Notes: a model not told the origin generated them from the sequence alone. Positions 10,516-22,979 are shown, counted from the stretch's first letter. The stretch: 64,000 bases of DNA from Onthophagus taurus (GCF_036711975.1 NC_091972.1:8933001-8997000), one strand, 5' to 3'. A program made the numbers and translations.

Positions 10516-13500
10516 ATGTTTTCATTCCAGAATCAAAATCAGGTAAGTTACATTAAAATTCGTTAGCATGCGTTATAACCAATTACGATTTGTTTCCCAT
10601 CACTTTTCAGGCTCTATTTTACTTATCCCAAGTGTCTACTAGTCTCGCACCAAGACAAACTGCGTACCTAAGTAAAAAATCATCCCAACATAAATCCAAC
10701 GAACCCCACCCATTGTGCCCCCAAAGTTTCTATGAATCCTACAAGAATTTTAATAAACAATTTGCAAAATCCGTAAATATAGAGATCCTTCTCGAAAGCC
10801 ACTTTTTAAAGCGTCAAAAATCGACGGTAGCATCAAAAGATACGTTTTTTGAGAATAACAATGGTTTTCCCGAATCGGAATTAAATAAAGAACACGTTCC
10901 GATATTATTTATCCAACGAAATAATGTTCATGCAACTCAAGGGTTTTATAATAACCTTCTTAATGGTTTACGGAATGGGAAAAAAATTCGTTTTGATGTT
11001 CAGGTACGAGGTTTTAAAACGGATCGCAGTGTTAAAGCTGAGATGTTTAGAAACCCATCCTTAATAACGAGGATGAAAAATTTTTTTTCAACTCCGGAAT
11101 CGCACGATAAACAACAGCAAGTTGATCCTACAGTTAATAATGAAAGATTAAATAAAGTTTTAAATCAAGACCCTAATATTACTGATGCAGAAAAGCAAAG
11201 AATGAAGGTGGCTTTTGCTGAAGGCTATCTTTTGGGGAATAACCCTAATTTAAAAACGGGAAAAGCAGCTAGATATTTTAAAATCGTCCAGCAAGTTCTT
11301 ACTATTGTTATCTTTTTTGCTATCGTTGTTAGTTTAATGGCTAGCGCAAACGGATCTGTATTTAGGTAATTATCGGTTTTAATTTAAGGTTATGTAATCA
11401 AAATTAATAAGATCAAAGTTCTATTTTAATTAAAAAAAATAATAAATCAATGGAAATTTTGCAGGATTCAATTAGGTAATCAAGTAGAAGTAGATCCTGA
11501 AGATATTAACGTAACTTTTGATGATGTAAAAGGCGCTGACGAAGCAAAACAAGAATTAAAAGATGTCGTTGAATTCTTAAAAAATCCCGATAAATTTTCT
11601 AGTTTAGGTGGAAAGCTTCCAAAAGGAGTTCTTCTTGTCGGTCCACCAGGTACAGGAAAAACTTTACTTGCTCGAGCGGTTGCCGGAGAAGCCGGAGTTC
11701 CATTCTTCCATGCAGCTGGACCAGAATTTGACGAAATATTAGTTGGGCAAGGAGCTAGAAGAGTACGCGATTTATTTAGTAAGTTGTAATCAACTGATTA
11801 ATTTAACTTAATTTGTTTAAATGTAATTGTAGAAGCCGCAAAAGAACGTTCACCATGTGTAATATTTATCGATGAAATTGATTCCGTTGGAGCGAAACGT
11901 ACTAACAGTGTATTACATCCTTACGCAAATCAAACGATTAATCAATTATTAAGCGAAATGGATGGATTTCATCAAAATGAAGGGGTTATTGTTTTAGGAG
12001 CCACTAATCGTAGGGATGATTTAGATCAGGCTTTATTAAGACCGGGGAGATTTGATGTTGAAGTTAGTTAATTAATTTTTTTTATAATAATAACTAAAAA
12101 AAATCTTTTTAAGGTGACAGTTCCAACACCTGATTACACAGGGAGAAAAGAAATTTTAAATTTATACTTAGGAAAAATTTTAGCTAAGGAAGTTGATGTA
12201 GAATTATTAGCTAGAGGTACCACTGGATTTACAGGGGCCGATTTAGAAAATATGGTCAATCAAGCAGCTTTAAGGTAACAATAACAACAATTTTTAAGGG
12301 GGTATACCACCTTTGCCACCTTATGCCAAATTAAAAAAAATGTGTTTTTATTTTTGTTTAAAGTGTAATTTAGACCGTCTAGAATGAGAATCAATTGACA
12401 GAATAGTATATTCAAATACTATAAATAATACTACACTATAGTTTTGTAAGACAGGCTTGAAATGTACGAATTCAAGTTGAAAAATGCGTGGCGAACCCAC
12501 GAGTGCGTTAAGTCTTATGAAACATGTTTTTTATGTTATTTTTTGTAATTCGCGTTTTTATCCTTTTTTTTTAACAAAAATAAAATAAATTTTGACAATG
12601 TAGGGAAATAGGTATGTAGTAGTTGGTAACACTTGGTAGATAGAAATTTGAATTGATTATTAGAAATTGTCAAAACACAAAATGTATTCACCTGAAAAAA
12701 ATGTTTCATGTATACCTCCCAAAATAAGAGAAATCGCTCAAAGTTCAATGTCCTCATCATTGTGGACCTTGTATTCGATGCTAAGAATGTGTTTAAACAT
12801 CCATAGACAAAAATTGTCACATTGACAACTAGAAAAATTAATCACCCAATGTCACCAACTTGAACTAATTCCATAAAATGTTACTAAAGTCTCAATACTA
12901 ATAGCTTTCATGTATATGCTCACACGGTGAGCATATGAAGGCTATTATTCACTAAGGTTAAGTTAGCATAATTAACCTTAGTGAATAATAGCTCATTATA
13001 TGCAAGTAGAATACTATACTTTGTCCACGACTATTGAAATTGATAGTATATTGTGTCTCAAGGGCAGAAAATAGGCATTAGCAGCCTGAGGCTATTATAC
13101 TCTGTTTTTAAACCAGGAGGAGTAAACGCGAAAGTCAGATTTACACTAGGAAAAATCACCAGAAAATATCACTAGATATTTTGGCGGTAAATTTAAATTA
13201 ATAATTATTATTATTTATTTATTTACTTATTATTGTATTTATTTTCGTTTGTTATCGTCAACACTAAACATACAAATTAACATTGAAGTTATGAGTGTAT
13301 TTATTTCAAAATATAATAAAGAAGGGTTTAAGAACACAAAATTTATAATAATGACACAAAACTGTCGGATTGTCAATAACCTAACCTTCAAATTCAAAAT
13401 TGCCTGTGTGTGAACCTTCCTCGCATTCAACCAATCACGTGCAAGGTCAATCTGGTGACAAATTTAAAATACTCCTCCTGGTTTAAAAACAGAGTATAAT

Positions 13501-16500
13501 TGCCAAAGAAAACTTCAAGGTATAATTAATGTTTGTAAACAAAACTAACCCTACCTAACATTCCTTCACGCTGTAATTGACATTACAAAAGAAAACTTCA
13601 CGCTATAATTGCCATTACTAATTGCCAAAGAAAACTTCATGGTATAATTAATGTTTGTAAACAAAACTAACCTTACCTCACATTCCTTCACGCTATAATT
13701 GACATTACAAAAGAAAACTTCACGCTATAATTGCCATTACAAATTGCCAAAGAATACTTCATGGTATAATTAATGTTTGTAAACAAAACTAACCTTACCG
13801 AACATTCCTTCACGCTATAATTGACATTACAAAAGAAAACTTCACGCTATAATTGCCATTACTAATTGCCAAAGAAAACTTCATGGTATAATTAATGTTT
13901 GTAAACAAAACTAACCTTACCTCACATTCCTTCACGCTATAATTGACATTACAAAAGAAAACTTCACGCTATAATTGCCATTACAAATTGCCAAAGAATA
14001 CTTCATGGTATAATTAATGTTTGTAAACAAAACTAACCTTACCGAACATTCCTTCACGCTATAATTGACATTACAAAAGAAAACTTCACGCTATCATTGC
14101 CATTACTAATTGCCAAAGAATACTTCATGGTATAATTAATGTTTGTAAACAAAACTAACCTTACCTAACATTCAGCGTCTGAAGACACAGGGCTAAACCC
14201 GAAACTTAAAAATATACAACTTAGCGCTGAATAACAATTAAAACTAGAACTAACACTTGCACTAGAACTATATTCTGTTTTTAAACCAGGAGGAGTAAAC
14301 GCGAAAGTCAGATTTACACTGGAAAAAATCACCAGAAAATATCACTAGATATTTTGGCGGTAAATTTAAATTAATAATTATTATTTATTTATTTACTTAT
14401 TATTGTATTTATTTTCGCTTGTTATCATCAACACTATACATACAAATTAACATTGAAGTTATGAGTGTATTTATTTCAAAATATAATAAAAAAGGGTTTA
14501 AGAACACAAAATATACAATAATGACACGAAACTGTCGAATTATCAATTACCTAACCTTCAAATTCAAAATTGCCTGTGTGTGAACCTTCCTCGCATTCAA
14601 CCAATCACGTGCAAGGTCAATCTGGTGACAAATTTAAAATACTCCTCCTGGTTTAAAAACAGAGTATAGATAGATAAGGGCTGCTAATGCATTTCTGCAC
14701 GTGTGACACACAACTGTTTTTCGCCTCCCATTAAACAAATCAAAAATAATTCTTCGTTCATTTTATCGCAGTTTTGATTTCAACTGACGTTTAATGAAAA
14801 ATTATGAGAAACGTCAAAAATGTCCGCAAATATCAATGAAGACTAACTAGATTGTGATGAAAAACTATAAAGTAGGGACGTTTAGAGTTTAGAATCCGAA
14901 GGGCCGAAAATCTAGCTTTCAGTTATTTTTTTAGGGTTGATATGATTTACTTTCAGGTATGGGAGGCGAAAAAATTTATTTTTTAAATAAATTTTTGAAT
15001 AAAGTTTAAACGTCAATGTGACACAAATTCAATGTTAGCAACTGTAACCAACTTCACAACAAGTTGTCAAAATTAAATGTCAATTTTATGAAACGTCGTT
15101 TTTTTTACAAAAATTAATTAATTTATGCTTAAATCATACGAAAAAGGAATTTATTTAGGTTTTTTAATGTCACACCTTTAGAAAGATCTAAAAACTCTTT
15201 AACGTTACAAATAATTATCACTTGATTATATACAGGTGTCTCACATAACTGGTTCCTTAGAACTTTTTTAGGTTTCACTATTCATAGAGGTTTAAAATTT
15301 TGGTAGCATTGGTGGTTCATTCTAAACTTTCGATCTGAAATATTTTCAAGATGGCCGCCACTTCCGGTATACCGAAGTGACAACTTCGTTATTTTAAATG
15401 GAATGCTATGGTTTTTATTACAGCTTTTAATTATACGTAAAAAAATATGTTGACTTTGATAAAAGTTGTTGGTACCTAGCGTTTTTTGTTTTCGAGTTAT
15501 TTTCATTTTAAATGTTTTTTGGCAAATTTTACGATGCTCTTTTAAAATCTCATAGCTAACGTTCATTCAAAAAACCTCTGCATTGGCACGATTACTCTTC
15601 AGATGCTGTCAAATAGATTGTCATTTGTTGTATCAGAGTATCTTATGCAGTGGTCGATCGCCAACAAAATCATGAATCTGAAATATCTATATCTAGGCCT
15701 CAGAGCTAAAAAAAGGAAGGTTAGTTTTAAAATGTAAAAAAAAGATTTTAAACCCTTCGGTCGATCTTGGCAAGACATTTATATAAAAAGTCGATCTTGA
15801 TCAAAAATTAGTGGGCACCACTGTTATACAGTTACAGGATGGTCAAAAATTGAATTACCGTTTCTCCATATTCAATTGCGAGAAAGTGGAAAATTTTAAA
15901 TGGAACGCCCCATATTTTTTTAATCTATCAGAAAGGGCATTTAATTCTCTATAAATTATTTATAAACATTCTTATACCTATCTATTGTAGTTTTCCTCAT
16001 ATTGGGAAATTTATCAAAACCATACATGAAAACCATACAATGCCAGAAAATCGTTTGTGTTTTTGTTAGAAGACCATGACATTTTGACAGTTTATCGTTT
16101 CATTTATTTGAATAATGGCAAATTGTAATTTAAAATTTTTCGATGTCTTATATTTTGTGGAAGAAAGAATCCAGCGTTGATTGCTTGGACTTTTAGTTTC
16201 TTTCATTGAGAATTTCAGTATGTGGATACGATAATGCCCCTTTTTACATTAGCACTTCGTTCCCAATCGTTGCCTAACGAACAAAGTTCATCACTCATAC
16301 TTTCCATAGTTGAAAGAATACGCTTTAGATCGGCCGTTTTCATCACTTTGGGAATTTCTTCTTCGTTGTCTTCATCCTCTGACTGTTCACGATCCAATTC
16401 TTTGTATAATTCTTCTAGGTCTTCATTTGAGAGTGGTTGATCGTGGACTTCTAAATGTTTTGTGACATCTTCAGCAGTAACATCTTCCAATCCTAAATCG

Positions 16501-17704
16501 CAAGTCTGGTAAAGTCTTCAATTAGAATCTCTTGTTGTGGTTCTTCTTTAAAATCGTGCATTAATGCTGGCAGAAGTTTACGCCAAACTTCATTCCATGC
16601 CAAGCCGATTTTACATTATTAATGTATTGAAAGACTGCCAATAGTCTTCTTGACTGTTTTATCTAAAGTGCTCAAAACACTCATCATTTCCAAGAAACTA
16701 TTGCGAAGTTTGCTATAACTCCCTAATCCATTGGCTGCAAAAGTGATGTTGTATTTGGATGCATGTAAACAACTTTGACAGCCAATGGTGTTTTGATTTC
16801 GTCCATTTTTTGAGAATTTTGTCTAAGAGAAGAAGTGACATGGGTATTAATTTTAGAAAGCATTTTTCTTCACGCAAAAAAAATCTTAAAATTATCTCTA
16901 TTTTCGGGTCTCCAAGGCGGCGTACCCCCTTAATCCTAACCTTACTGAAGACCTAAAATTTTATTTTTAGAGCTGCTATAGATGGTGCTGATAGCGTAGG
17001 CATGAAATACTTAGAAAATGCGCGTGATAAAGTTTTAATGGGTCCAGAACGTAAATCTCGTATACCTGACGAAGAAGCAAATGTTATAACAGCTTTCCAC
17101 GAGGGTGGTCACGCTATTGTTGCTTATTACACCAAAGATAGTCATCCATTACATAAAGTGACGATCATACCCAGAGGTCCGAGTCTAGGTCATACCGCGT
17201 ATATTCCCGAAAAAGAACGTTATCACGTTACCAAAGCGCAACTGTTAGCAATGATGGATACAATGATGGGAGGACGCGCCGCTGAAGAACTCGTTTTTGG
17301 CCCAGATAAAATTACTTCCGGTGCTAGTTCCGATTTAAAGCAAGCAACGTCAATTGCGAGTCATATGGTTAAAGATTGGGGGATGTCTGAAAAAGTTGGT
17401 TTGAGAACTATTTCGGAAAACAGTAAACCATTCTCTGGGGATGTTCTTGGGCCGGCTACTAATGAAATGGTAAGAAAACTACAAAACACACGCTCATAGT
17501 GAAATTGTGTTTTTTTTCTAGGTTGATAATGAAATAAGAAAGATTTTATTAGAGAGTTATGAACGTGCTAAACATATATTAAAAACACACGCAAAGGAAC
17601 ATAAAGCTTTAGCAGAGGCTTTGCTAAAATACGAGACTTTAGACGCTGAGGATATAAAAGCGATAATGAACGATAAAACACCAAACGTTGAATTAAAATC
17701 ATAA
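10516..17704 (+). CDS. YME1L1: Mitochondrial i-AAA zinc metalloprotease YME1L
   Basis: Seven exons: 10516..10542, 10611..11365, 11465..11778, 11833..12062, 12114..12274, 16971..17469, 17522..17704; 2169 bp, 722 aa. YME1L is the inner-membrane protease facing the intermembrane space that degrades or processes OPA1, small TIM and PRELI-family proteins. The N-terminal ~200 residues are basic and divergent, with RGFKTDRS before a TM segment (about 236-254, [17 protein letters not shown]). The AAA module has Walker A GPPGTGKT (about 318), Walker [10 protein letters not shown] and LLRPGRFD. The M41 peptidase has HEGGHAI (about 538) and the third zinc-ligand region [11 protein letters not shown]. 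All catalytic residues are present. Exon 5 and exon 6 are separated by a 4.7-kb repeat-filled intron; the other introns are under 100 bp. Confidence 0.95.
12914..12992. repeat. Two adjacent perfect inverted repeats
   Basis: Arms ATATGCTCAC / GTGAGCATAT (12914-12923, 12927-12936) are followed at once by 21-bp arms at 12941-12961 and 12972-12992 (core ACTAAGGTTAA). No ORF is associated. These may be a terminal hairpin of a decayed element. Confidence 0.6.
13096..13498. mobile_element. MITE copy 1 (29-bp terminal inverted repeats)
   Basis: The ends are perfect reverse complements: CTGTTTTTAAACCAGGAGGA at the left and TCCTCCTGGTTTAAAAACAG at the right, within 29-bp TIRs ending in TATA. The 403-bp body has no credible ORF. 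It is nearly identical to copy 2 at 14269-14668 in the same orientation. Confidence 0.8.
13499..14174. repeat. Satellite-like tandem array, 122-bp period, about 5.5 copies
   Basis: The motif GCCAAAGAA recurs at 13502, 13624, 13746, 13868, 13990 and 14112, spacing exactly 122 bp each time. Each unit has two related sub-segments containing TTCACGCTATAATTG. Alternate units share private variants (CTCACATTCC in units 2 and 4, CCGAACATTCC in units 3 and 5), giving a 244-bp higher-order period. Confidence 0.9.
14173..14268 (+). repeat. Penelope-like element tail with possible hammerhead core
   Basis: The segment reads CTGAAGA, then a GGG-CTAAA-CCC stem, then GAAAC, a layout common in the terminal regions of Penelope-like elements. 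It is followed by AACTAGAACTAACACTTG. The same AACTAGAACTAACACT string occurs at the end of the Penelope-like remnant in VPS35L intron 8. No coding part remains. Confidence 0.4.
14269..14668. mobile_element. MITE copy 2
   Basis: Second copy of the MITE at 13096-13498, in the same orientation, with the same TIR core and only scattered substitutions and small gaps over 400 bp. The close similarity suggests recent duplication with the array between them, or two recent insertions. Confidence 0.8.
14716..14974. mobile_element. Small MITE with TTTTTCGCCTCCCAT termini
   Basis: TTTTTCGCCTCCCAT at 14716 is repeated inverted as ATGGGAGGCGAAAAA ending near 14974. The 260-bp interior has no ORF. The family is not recognised. 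Confidence 0.5.
14975..16214. other. Unresolved repeat-like part of YME1L intron 5
   Basis: No exon fits here. The stretch at about 15230-15560 starts with ACAGGTGTCTCACATAACTG and includes CAAGATGGCCGCCACTTCCG. The stretch at about 15830-15930 includes ACAGGATGGTCAAAAATTG and AATGGAACGCCCCAT. Both look like ends of insect DNA transposons, but I cannot assign a family. The 94-codon minus ORF at 15282-15566 is probably transposon debris. Confidence 0.35.
16215..16870 (-). pseudogene. Decayed Tigger/pogo transposase (C-terminal half)
   Basis: On the minus strand, pieces of a Tigger-type DDE transposase appear in order: LLLLD (about 16830), [12 protein letters not shown] (about 16740-16775), [20 protein letters not shown] (about 16550-16610), then [20 protein letters not shown] and an acidic tail. 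Stops and frameshifts interrupt it (for example TAG after QPMD and after the FTRLAI stretch). It is inactive, and sits in YME1L intron 5 opposite to the host gene. Confidence 0.75.
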
Positions 17705-18606
17705 CCGAGGCGATTTTATTATCAATTTAAAAAAAAATACCGAGTAAATAAACGACAAATTGAACAGGTACATACGCGGAGATATCGAGGGTTTTGTTAA
17801 TAACATATTTATATAAAGTGTAATAAATTCATTTCAACCTATTTTACTCACGTTTTAAGTTCTTTTTCTTATAGATGTTAAGGATTTTTTTTTGTTTAAT
17901 AATCCGTACTTTAAAGCAGTTCTTAGTAGTTGTACATAGAAGTTTATAAACCGAAAACAACTGGTGGGAATATTAGTTAATGTTGTTATCTATAAACTAT
18001 TTACAAATGAAATAATCTTATAATAACAATTTTATCATCAAATTGTACATTTATTTGGATGATTATGATTTCGTTTAATTTTTTTTTGTTTCGAGTGACG
18101 CTTTATTCATATATTTTAAAATATGATAAAAATCTTAAAATAAAATATGAATAAATACAAACGTGTTTGTTATCCTTTATTTCATGTTTCTTTTTAGTAT
18201 CAGTCTAGAATTTTTAGCATGTTTTAAGTTTAGTACTCAAGATGAATTCCACAGGCTTACACAGGGTGTGTAGCATTTCCTCTACATAAACGTTGAAAAA
18301 AGATCGAACATTAAGTTTGCTCATTCTGAGAATAAATGCCTACTCTTTACCAAGAAGATTACATCAAACACTAATATAGATGATTTATCCCATCTAAGAG
18401 GCAACAAAAATCATACTAATGATGACAACATATAGAAAATGGAAATCAGTCAAATATGAAGTGTAGAAGAGAAAAAGTAACTATCGCCCTATAATATCAC
18501 ACAACTCTAAAATAAATAATATATCTGTAAAGTTGGAACTTTTAATCTTCAGTGGTAACTTTATTCCCACTAAAAATAACATTTAATAAAACATAATTGT
18601 AACAAA
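17705..18606. other. Intergenic, YME1L / NEMF 3' ends
   Basis: This is 902 bp between converging stops. It holds AATAAA signals for YME1L (about 17747 and 17821). No ORF of note, RNA gene or clear repeat is seen. Confidence 0.5.
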
Positions 18607-21600
18607 TTATCTTCTCATAGCTTGTAATCTTGGCGCAGAAAGTTTAACTTTTCCTGGAATATTCCTTGCGAGTTGTTCATCTTTGACCGCCTTAAGCAAA
18701 TCTTTTTCTCTTGCACTTATCGTTCGATCTTGAAGAAACATATTTACAGCTGTTTTTGCTGCCTTACCTCGTTTACTTGTACCAGGTGTAAGTTTAACTT
18801 TAAACCTAAAAAAATAATTATATCACAAAAACGCTTCCAATATCTACAATTAATCCTCACTTGTAATTATTTAATGTATTATATGGTGCTACGACTGGAA
18901 CAGCAAATAAAAGTTCATCTTCGCCTACCGGAATTCCTGTTAAAGCATCTATCATATCAACATCAGCTTGAATTGTAGTTTCATCATCATCAATATCAAT
19001 GTTTTCCGGTTTTTGAAATGGTTGTCTAACAGTTTTTGGGGCGTTTTTATTGTTATTTTTACTTATATTGTCGTCTTTTCCTTTTTTTGTTTTTTTCTTG
19101 TTTTCTTTAGACGATCCAGCAGATTGTAAAATGTTCATTCTTAAAGAACGTTCTTCATCGTCTTGATCTTTGTATTTTTCTTTAATTTTTTTCAATTTAC
19201 TTTTTTGTCCTCTTTTTGGTTGTAGTTGCTTTTTATCTTGTTTGATACTTTCTTTACTATCATGAGAACTTTGCCTAGACATCTTACTTTCGCTTGGTTT
19301 TCTTTCTCTCATTAATTTATCAGTAATTATTGGAAAATCATCAACTATTTTAATTGGTGTTTCTGGTAAAAATTGAGAAAATAATTTAATTTCAATCGAT
19401 GGATTTTGTTCTTCATCAGATGATTCCTCATTTCTTATTTCAGCATCTTCCAATTTTTCTTCTACATTTTCTTGTTTATTATCTTCTTCTCCTTCATTAA
19501 CTTCTCTATCTACATCATCATTTGCATTTTCTTCAAATTCCTTCTTTTCCTCATCTTCTACCACCACCTCCAATTTTTTTTCATCATCATCATTTTCATT
19601 ATCAGACACTTCAATTTCGATTTCATCTTTAATAGATTCTGAATCAGCCAAACTTAAACAATCATCATTCCCCACAACAACTTTTCTTTCCCCCAAATGT
19701 CTCTCTACGCTACCATCTTCTAAACGAAACAAGAAACCCAAACCGAGTATTAAGTGAGATGGGGGTAAAAAATTTTTCTTTCCTCTTATCATAAAACTAC
19801 CGGTTGTTAAATATTCTCCAGTTGGGGCGGTTTTGCTTACTTGATCACCTTGGACCCAATAAGCGTTAGTTATCACTTTTGCTTCCCAAGCCACGCTAAA
19901 AATAAGATCTGGGTTACAAATAATTAAATTATTTTTGATTAATCGCCTTACCTATAACAAATAGCCATGACTCCAGCTTCATTCAAAGTTTTTGGAGGAA
20001 CAGGTTGTCCAGAAGGGTTTTTAATAACAATGCTTGAGGCACCATGGATATCAGCATGGACATAAATATCATTAGGTTTCATATACCTAAAATTACACCA
20101 AAATAAAATTTCTTTTTCTGTTCCAACAAACTCATAAATCACCTTTTAACAATTAATTCATTCTGTTGTTGATCCCTTCCAGCAATAACCAAATAATTTT
20201 CTGAACTAATAAACCAGAAGAATTTTTCAAACCAATAAACTTTCCTAGCTTTAATAATATTGGTTATTGTATGCATTTCTTTTAAAGTTTGCTTAGTTTT
20301 TTTCTCCGCAGATTTAAAAGCTTTGCTTTGGGATTGAATCGTTTTTTCTTGCTTCTTCGCGGCGCTACGTTTTAAATCGTAATATTTTCTAGCATTTGCA
20401 AAAGCGCTTAGATCAAGATCTATATCAACGTTCATCGCGGGTAATTCAGCATCATCAAATGGATCAAATAACGAAAGCGTTATATGGTTCTTCTCCAATT
20501 TTAATTCTTTGATTTGTTTAGCGACGGGATCTCCGTTTAAAGTGGCATCTTTGACTAAATTTGCGATATCTTGCCAAGGAATTTGGTTGGCCAAAGCGGT
20601 TTGAATGGAATAAATCGCATTTTCAACTAATTTTTGATTACTCATTATTAATTCAGCTTTTTGTTTATCAACTTCTTGAGTTTTCTCTAAATCTTCAAGT
20701 CGTTTTGTGTGATCTTTTCGAACGTTTTGTAATTTTTTCAATGCTTCTCTTTCTTGTTGTAAGGCACGTATTTCAATTTTTTGTCCCTCCAAGGTAGAAT
20801 AATACTCATCAATCGCTTGATTAAAAGTTTCGAATTCTTTAAAAGGAGAGTTTTTGTGTTGGTCATATAAAAAGGGGTGAAATTCTTGATTTGAATAAAA
20901 ATATTCCATTTGTTCTATATTTTCAGAATTAGGCCTTTCTTCTTTTTTCTGTATAATGAACCCTTTAGATGGGATTTTTTTCGCTTCGTTCATTAGATTT
21001 TCTGCGTCTAATATGGCTTCGTATAATTTGTTGATATCACGATCGGTTTTAAAATCTTTTCCTAATTTTGCCGAATTTTTAAAACCGAATTTTAAAAGAA
21101 CGTGTTCTAATAACGACGGTCCGTATTCTAAATGAGGTACTAAAATTTTTTTTAATTGATCTCCATCCTTTGCGTTATTTAAAATATCACGAATCTGATC
21201 TATGTTTAATGTGCTGGATGTTTTTACTCTATCAATTGGATATTTTTCTTTAACAGCAAACTTAAACTTATCACCTTCAGTATGCGGACGTAAAACGTAC
21301 AAAATGACTAAATCATAATCGGTCAATATTAAATTACCGCGATCATATAATTCAAGAATTAGATGATAAGCTGCTTCACTTGTACCAAATTGCATGTCTA
21401 CTATCCGATCCGAACCCAGTTGATTTATATTTTCTAAACGTTTGTTTTTTAAATGTTTTCTCATCTATTTAAATGTAAAGATTTTTTCTGTTACTAACTT
21501 TATACGTATTTAAAATACAGGGTGCGGTAAAAATCAGTTAACTGATATTAATAAATTAACAAAAACAGATTCACTGCGCATGGTGGACTATATGGTAAGC

Positions 21601-22979
21601 AGAACAGAACTCGCGCTTACATATTTTTATTAATCTATTAATATCAGTTAACTGACTTTTGCCACACCCTGTACAACATTACCTTCATACTAAAACCAGA
21701 TGGAGCAACATTTTTTGGCCACTCAAAATTTGTTGAGTGTAATCTATTTCCTGATTCAATTAGTATAACATTCTTTTCTTCTGAACGTTGTAAACGAATT
21801 AAATATGTTTTATTGTCTATATCATAAATGTTGTTTACACGCATTCCAATACATCTATTAACGAAAAAACAATCAAATTTAAATAACTAATGTATGTGAT
21901 AAAACATATTATAACAATAATCATCTAACAAGCATTCAATGATTGAAATATGACAATTGTGCATATTCCAGTTTTGCATAACTATGCATCAACACTATTG
22001 TTTTGTCAAGACTAAATATTGCTTCCAGAAGACTAACTATTGCTTTCAGAAGACAAACATTGCTACCAAAAGATTGGATATTGCTCCAAAAGACTAAATA
22101 TTGCTTCCAGAAGACTAAATAATGCTTTCAGAAGACATACATTGCTGCTAAAAGACTGGATACTGTTCTAAAAGTCTAAAAATTGCTTCCATAAGACTAA
22201 ATATTGCTTCCAGAAGACCAAATATTGCTTTCAGAAGACATACATTGCTGCCAAAAGACTGGATACTACTCCAAAAGACTAAATATTGCTTCAAGAAGAC
22301 ATACATTGCTACCAAAAGATTGGGTACTGCTCCAAAAGACTAAATATTGTTTCCAGAATTTAAACAATTATCCATGTTACAAGTAAATGAAATATAAAAT
22401 TAAAAACAGATTAAAGAAACTAAGATCTTATTGTTCAAGATGATTTCATTGACCTTGTTTTACAATGCTACAAGTAACAATATGTAGAATTCCTATAAAA
22501 CATTAATTTCTACTGAAATCTTCAGCTTTTTTAGTTTATTCTTTGCAATCAAATATGGTTTCCCTGCTGACAATGTTGTCCAATATTTCATGTTACTTTC
22601 ATTATAACTCTTGTTTAATTTGCTTGCAGTGACAGACTTAAAGTTTATGTATTCATTAATTTCTTGCATTTAATTCATCACCTCCATGGAAATTCTTCTA
22701 GTATTTCTAGGAAATTTATTGTAATTCATATAGTTGTAAAAACCATTATAGTTGATCAAAATTTGATATTAAACTATTATACATCTATAAAATTCAATAT
22801 GTAACTTATAATTTGCTATTAACCTCACGAATGCTTATTTTTTTGTTATTATTATTACAATATTTTGTATTATTCCTAAGTACATCAGAATTAATGAATA
22901 AGAATGAGGTTAAGTTTACTTACTTTTGTAATTCCGTTATGCAACAGACAATATCGTAAGAATTAAATCTTGTTTTCAT
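18607..22979 (-). CDS. NEMF: Nuclear export mediator factor NEMF (Caliban / Rqc2 homologue)
   Basis: Six exons: complement(18607..18805, 18861..19895, 19952..20086, 20143..21464, 21683..21854, 22924..22979); 2919 bp, 972 aa. NEMF/Rqc2 binds the 60S subunit with a stalled peptidyl-tRNA, recruits Listerin and adds C-terminal Ala/Thr tails. The first exon reads [13 protein letters not shown]. Then come NFACT-N with [19 protein letters not shown] and [20 protein letters not shown], and coiled coils around [17 protein letters not shown] has [28 protein letters not shown] and [12 protein letters not shown] long Glu/Asp-rich linker (about 620-760) and a Lys-rich stretch lead to the DUF3441 tail [11 protein letters not shown] and [11 protein letters not shown]. 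The 56-bp first exon was fixed by Kozak ATG, frame and phase. Intron 2 is mostly a MITE and intron 1 holds a minisatellite. Confidence 0.95.
21518..21671. mobile_element. 154-bp MITE in NEMF intron 2
   Basis: TA-flanked termini CAGGGTGCGGTAAAAATC and GACTTTTGCCACACCCTG are inverted repeats that extend through CAGTTAACTGATATTAATA. The TA duplication and the CAGGGTG start fit a Tc1/mariner-derived MITE. It makes up most of the 218-bp intron. Confidence 0.75.
22018..22360. repeat. Minisatellite of degenerate 20-bp units in NEMF intron 1
   Basis: About 340 bp is built from variants of ATTGCTTCCAGAAGACTAA, ATTGCTTTCAGAAGACATAC and ATTGCTACCAAAAGATTGG. These cycle in a larger unit of about 80 bp repeated roughly four times. 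It is not coding; the short ORF on the plus strand is a by-product of the repeat. Confidence 0.8.

Larger units (their letters stand above)
13066..14698. mobile_element. Composite element: MITE - satellite array - MITE
   Basis: An imperfect inverted repeat (GGCATTAGCAGCC at about 13075; GGCTGCTAATGC at about 14679) encloses two 400-bp MITE copies in direct orientation. Between them are a 122-bp tandem array and a Penelope-like tail. It lies in YME1L intron 5. The outer repeat suggests one larger unit, but a chance of sequential insertion remains. Confidence 0.5.

Noticed and set aside
13499-14174. Regularly spaced repeats as a CRISPR array
   Set aside because: Units are contiguous 122-bp tandem repeats without unique spacers, in an insect intron.
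22204-22386. 60-codon plus ORF in NEMF intron 1
   Set aside because: Produced by the minisatellite periodicity, not a gene.
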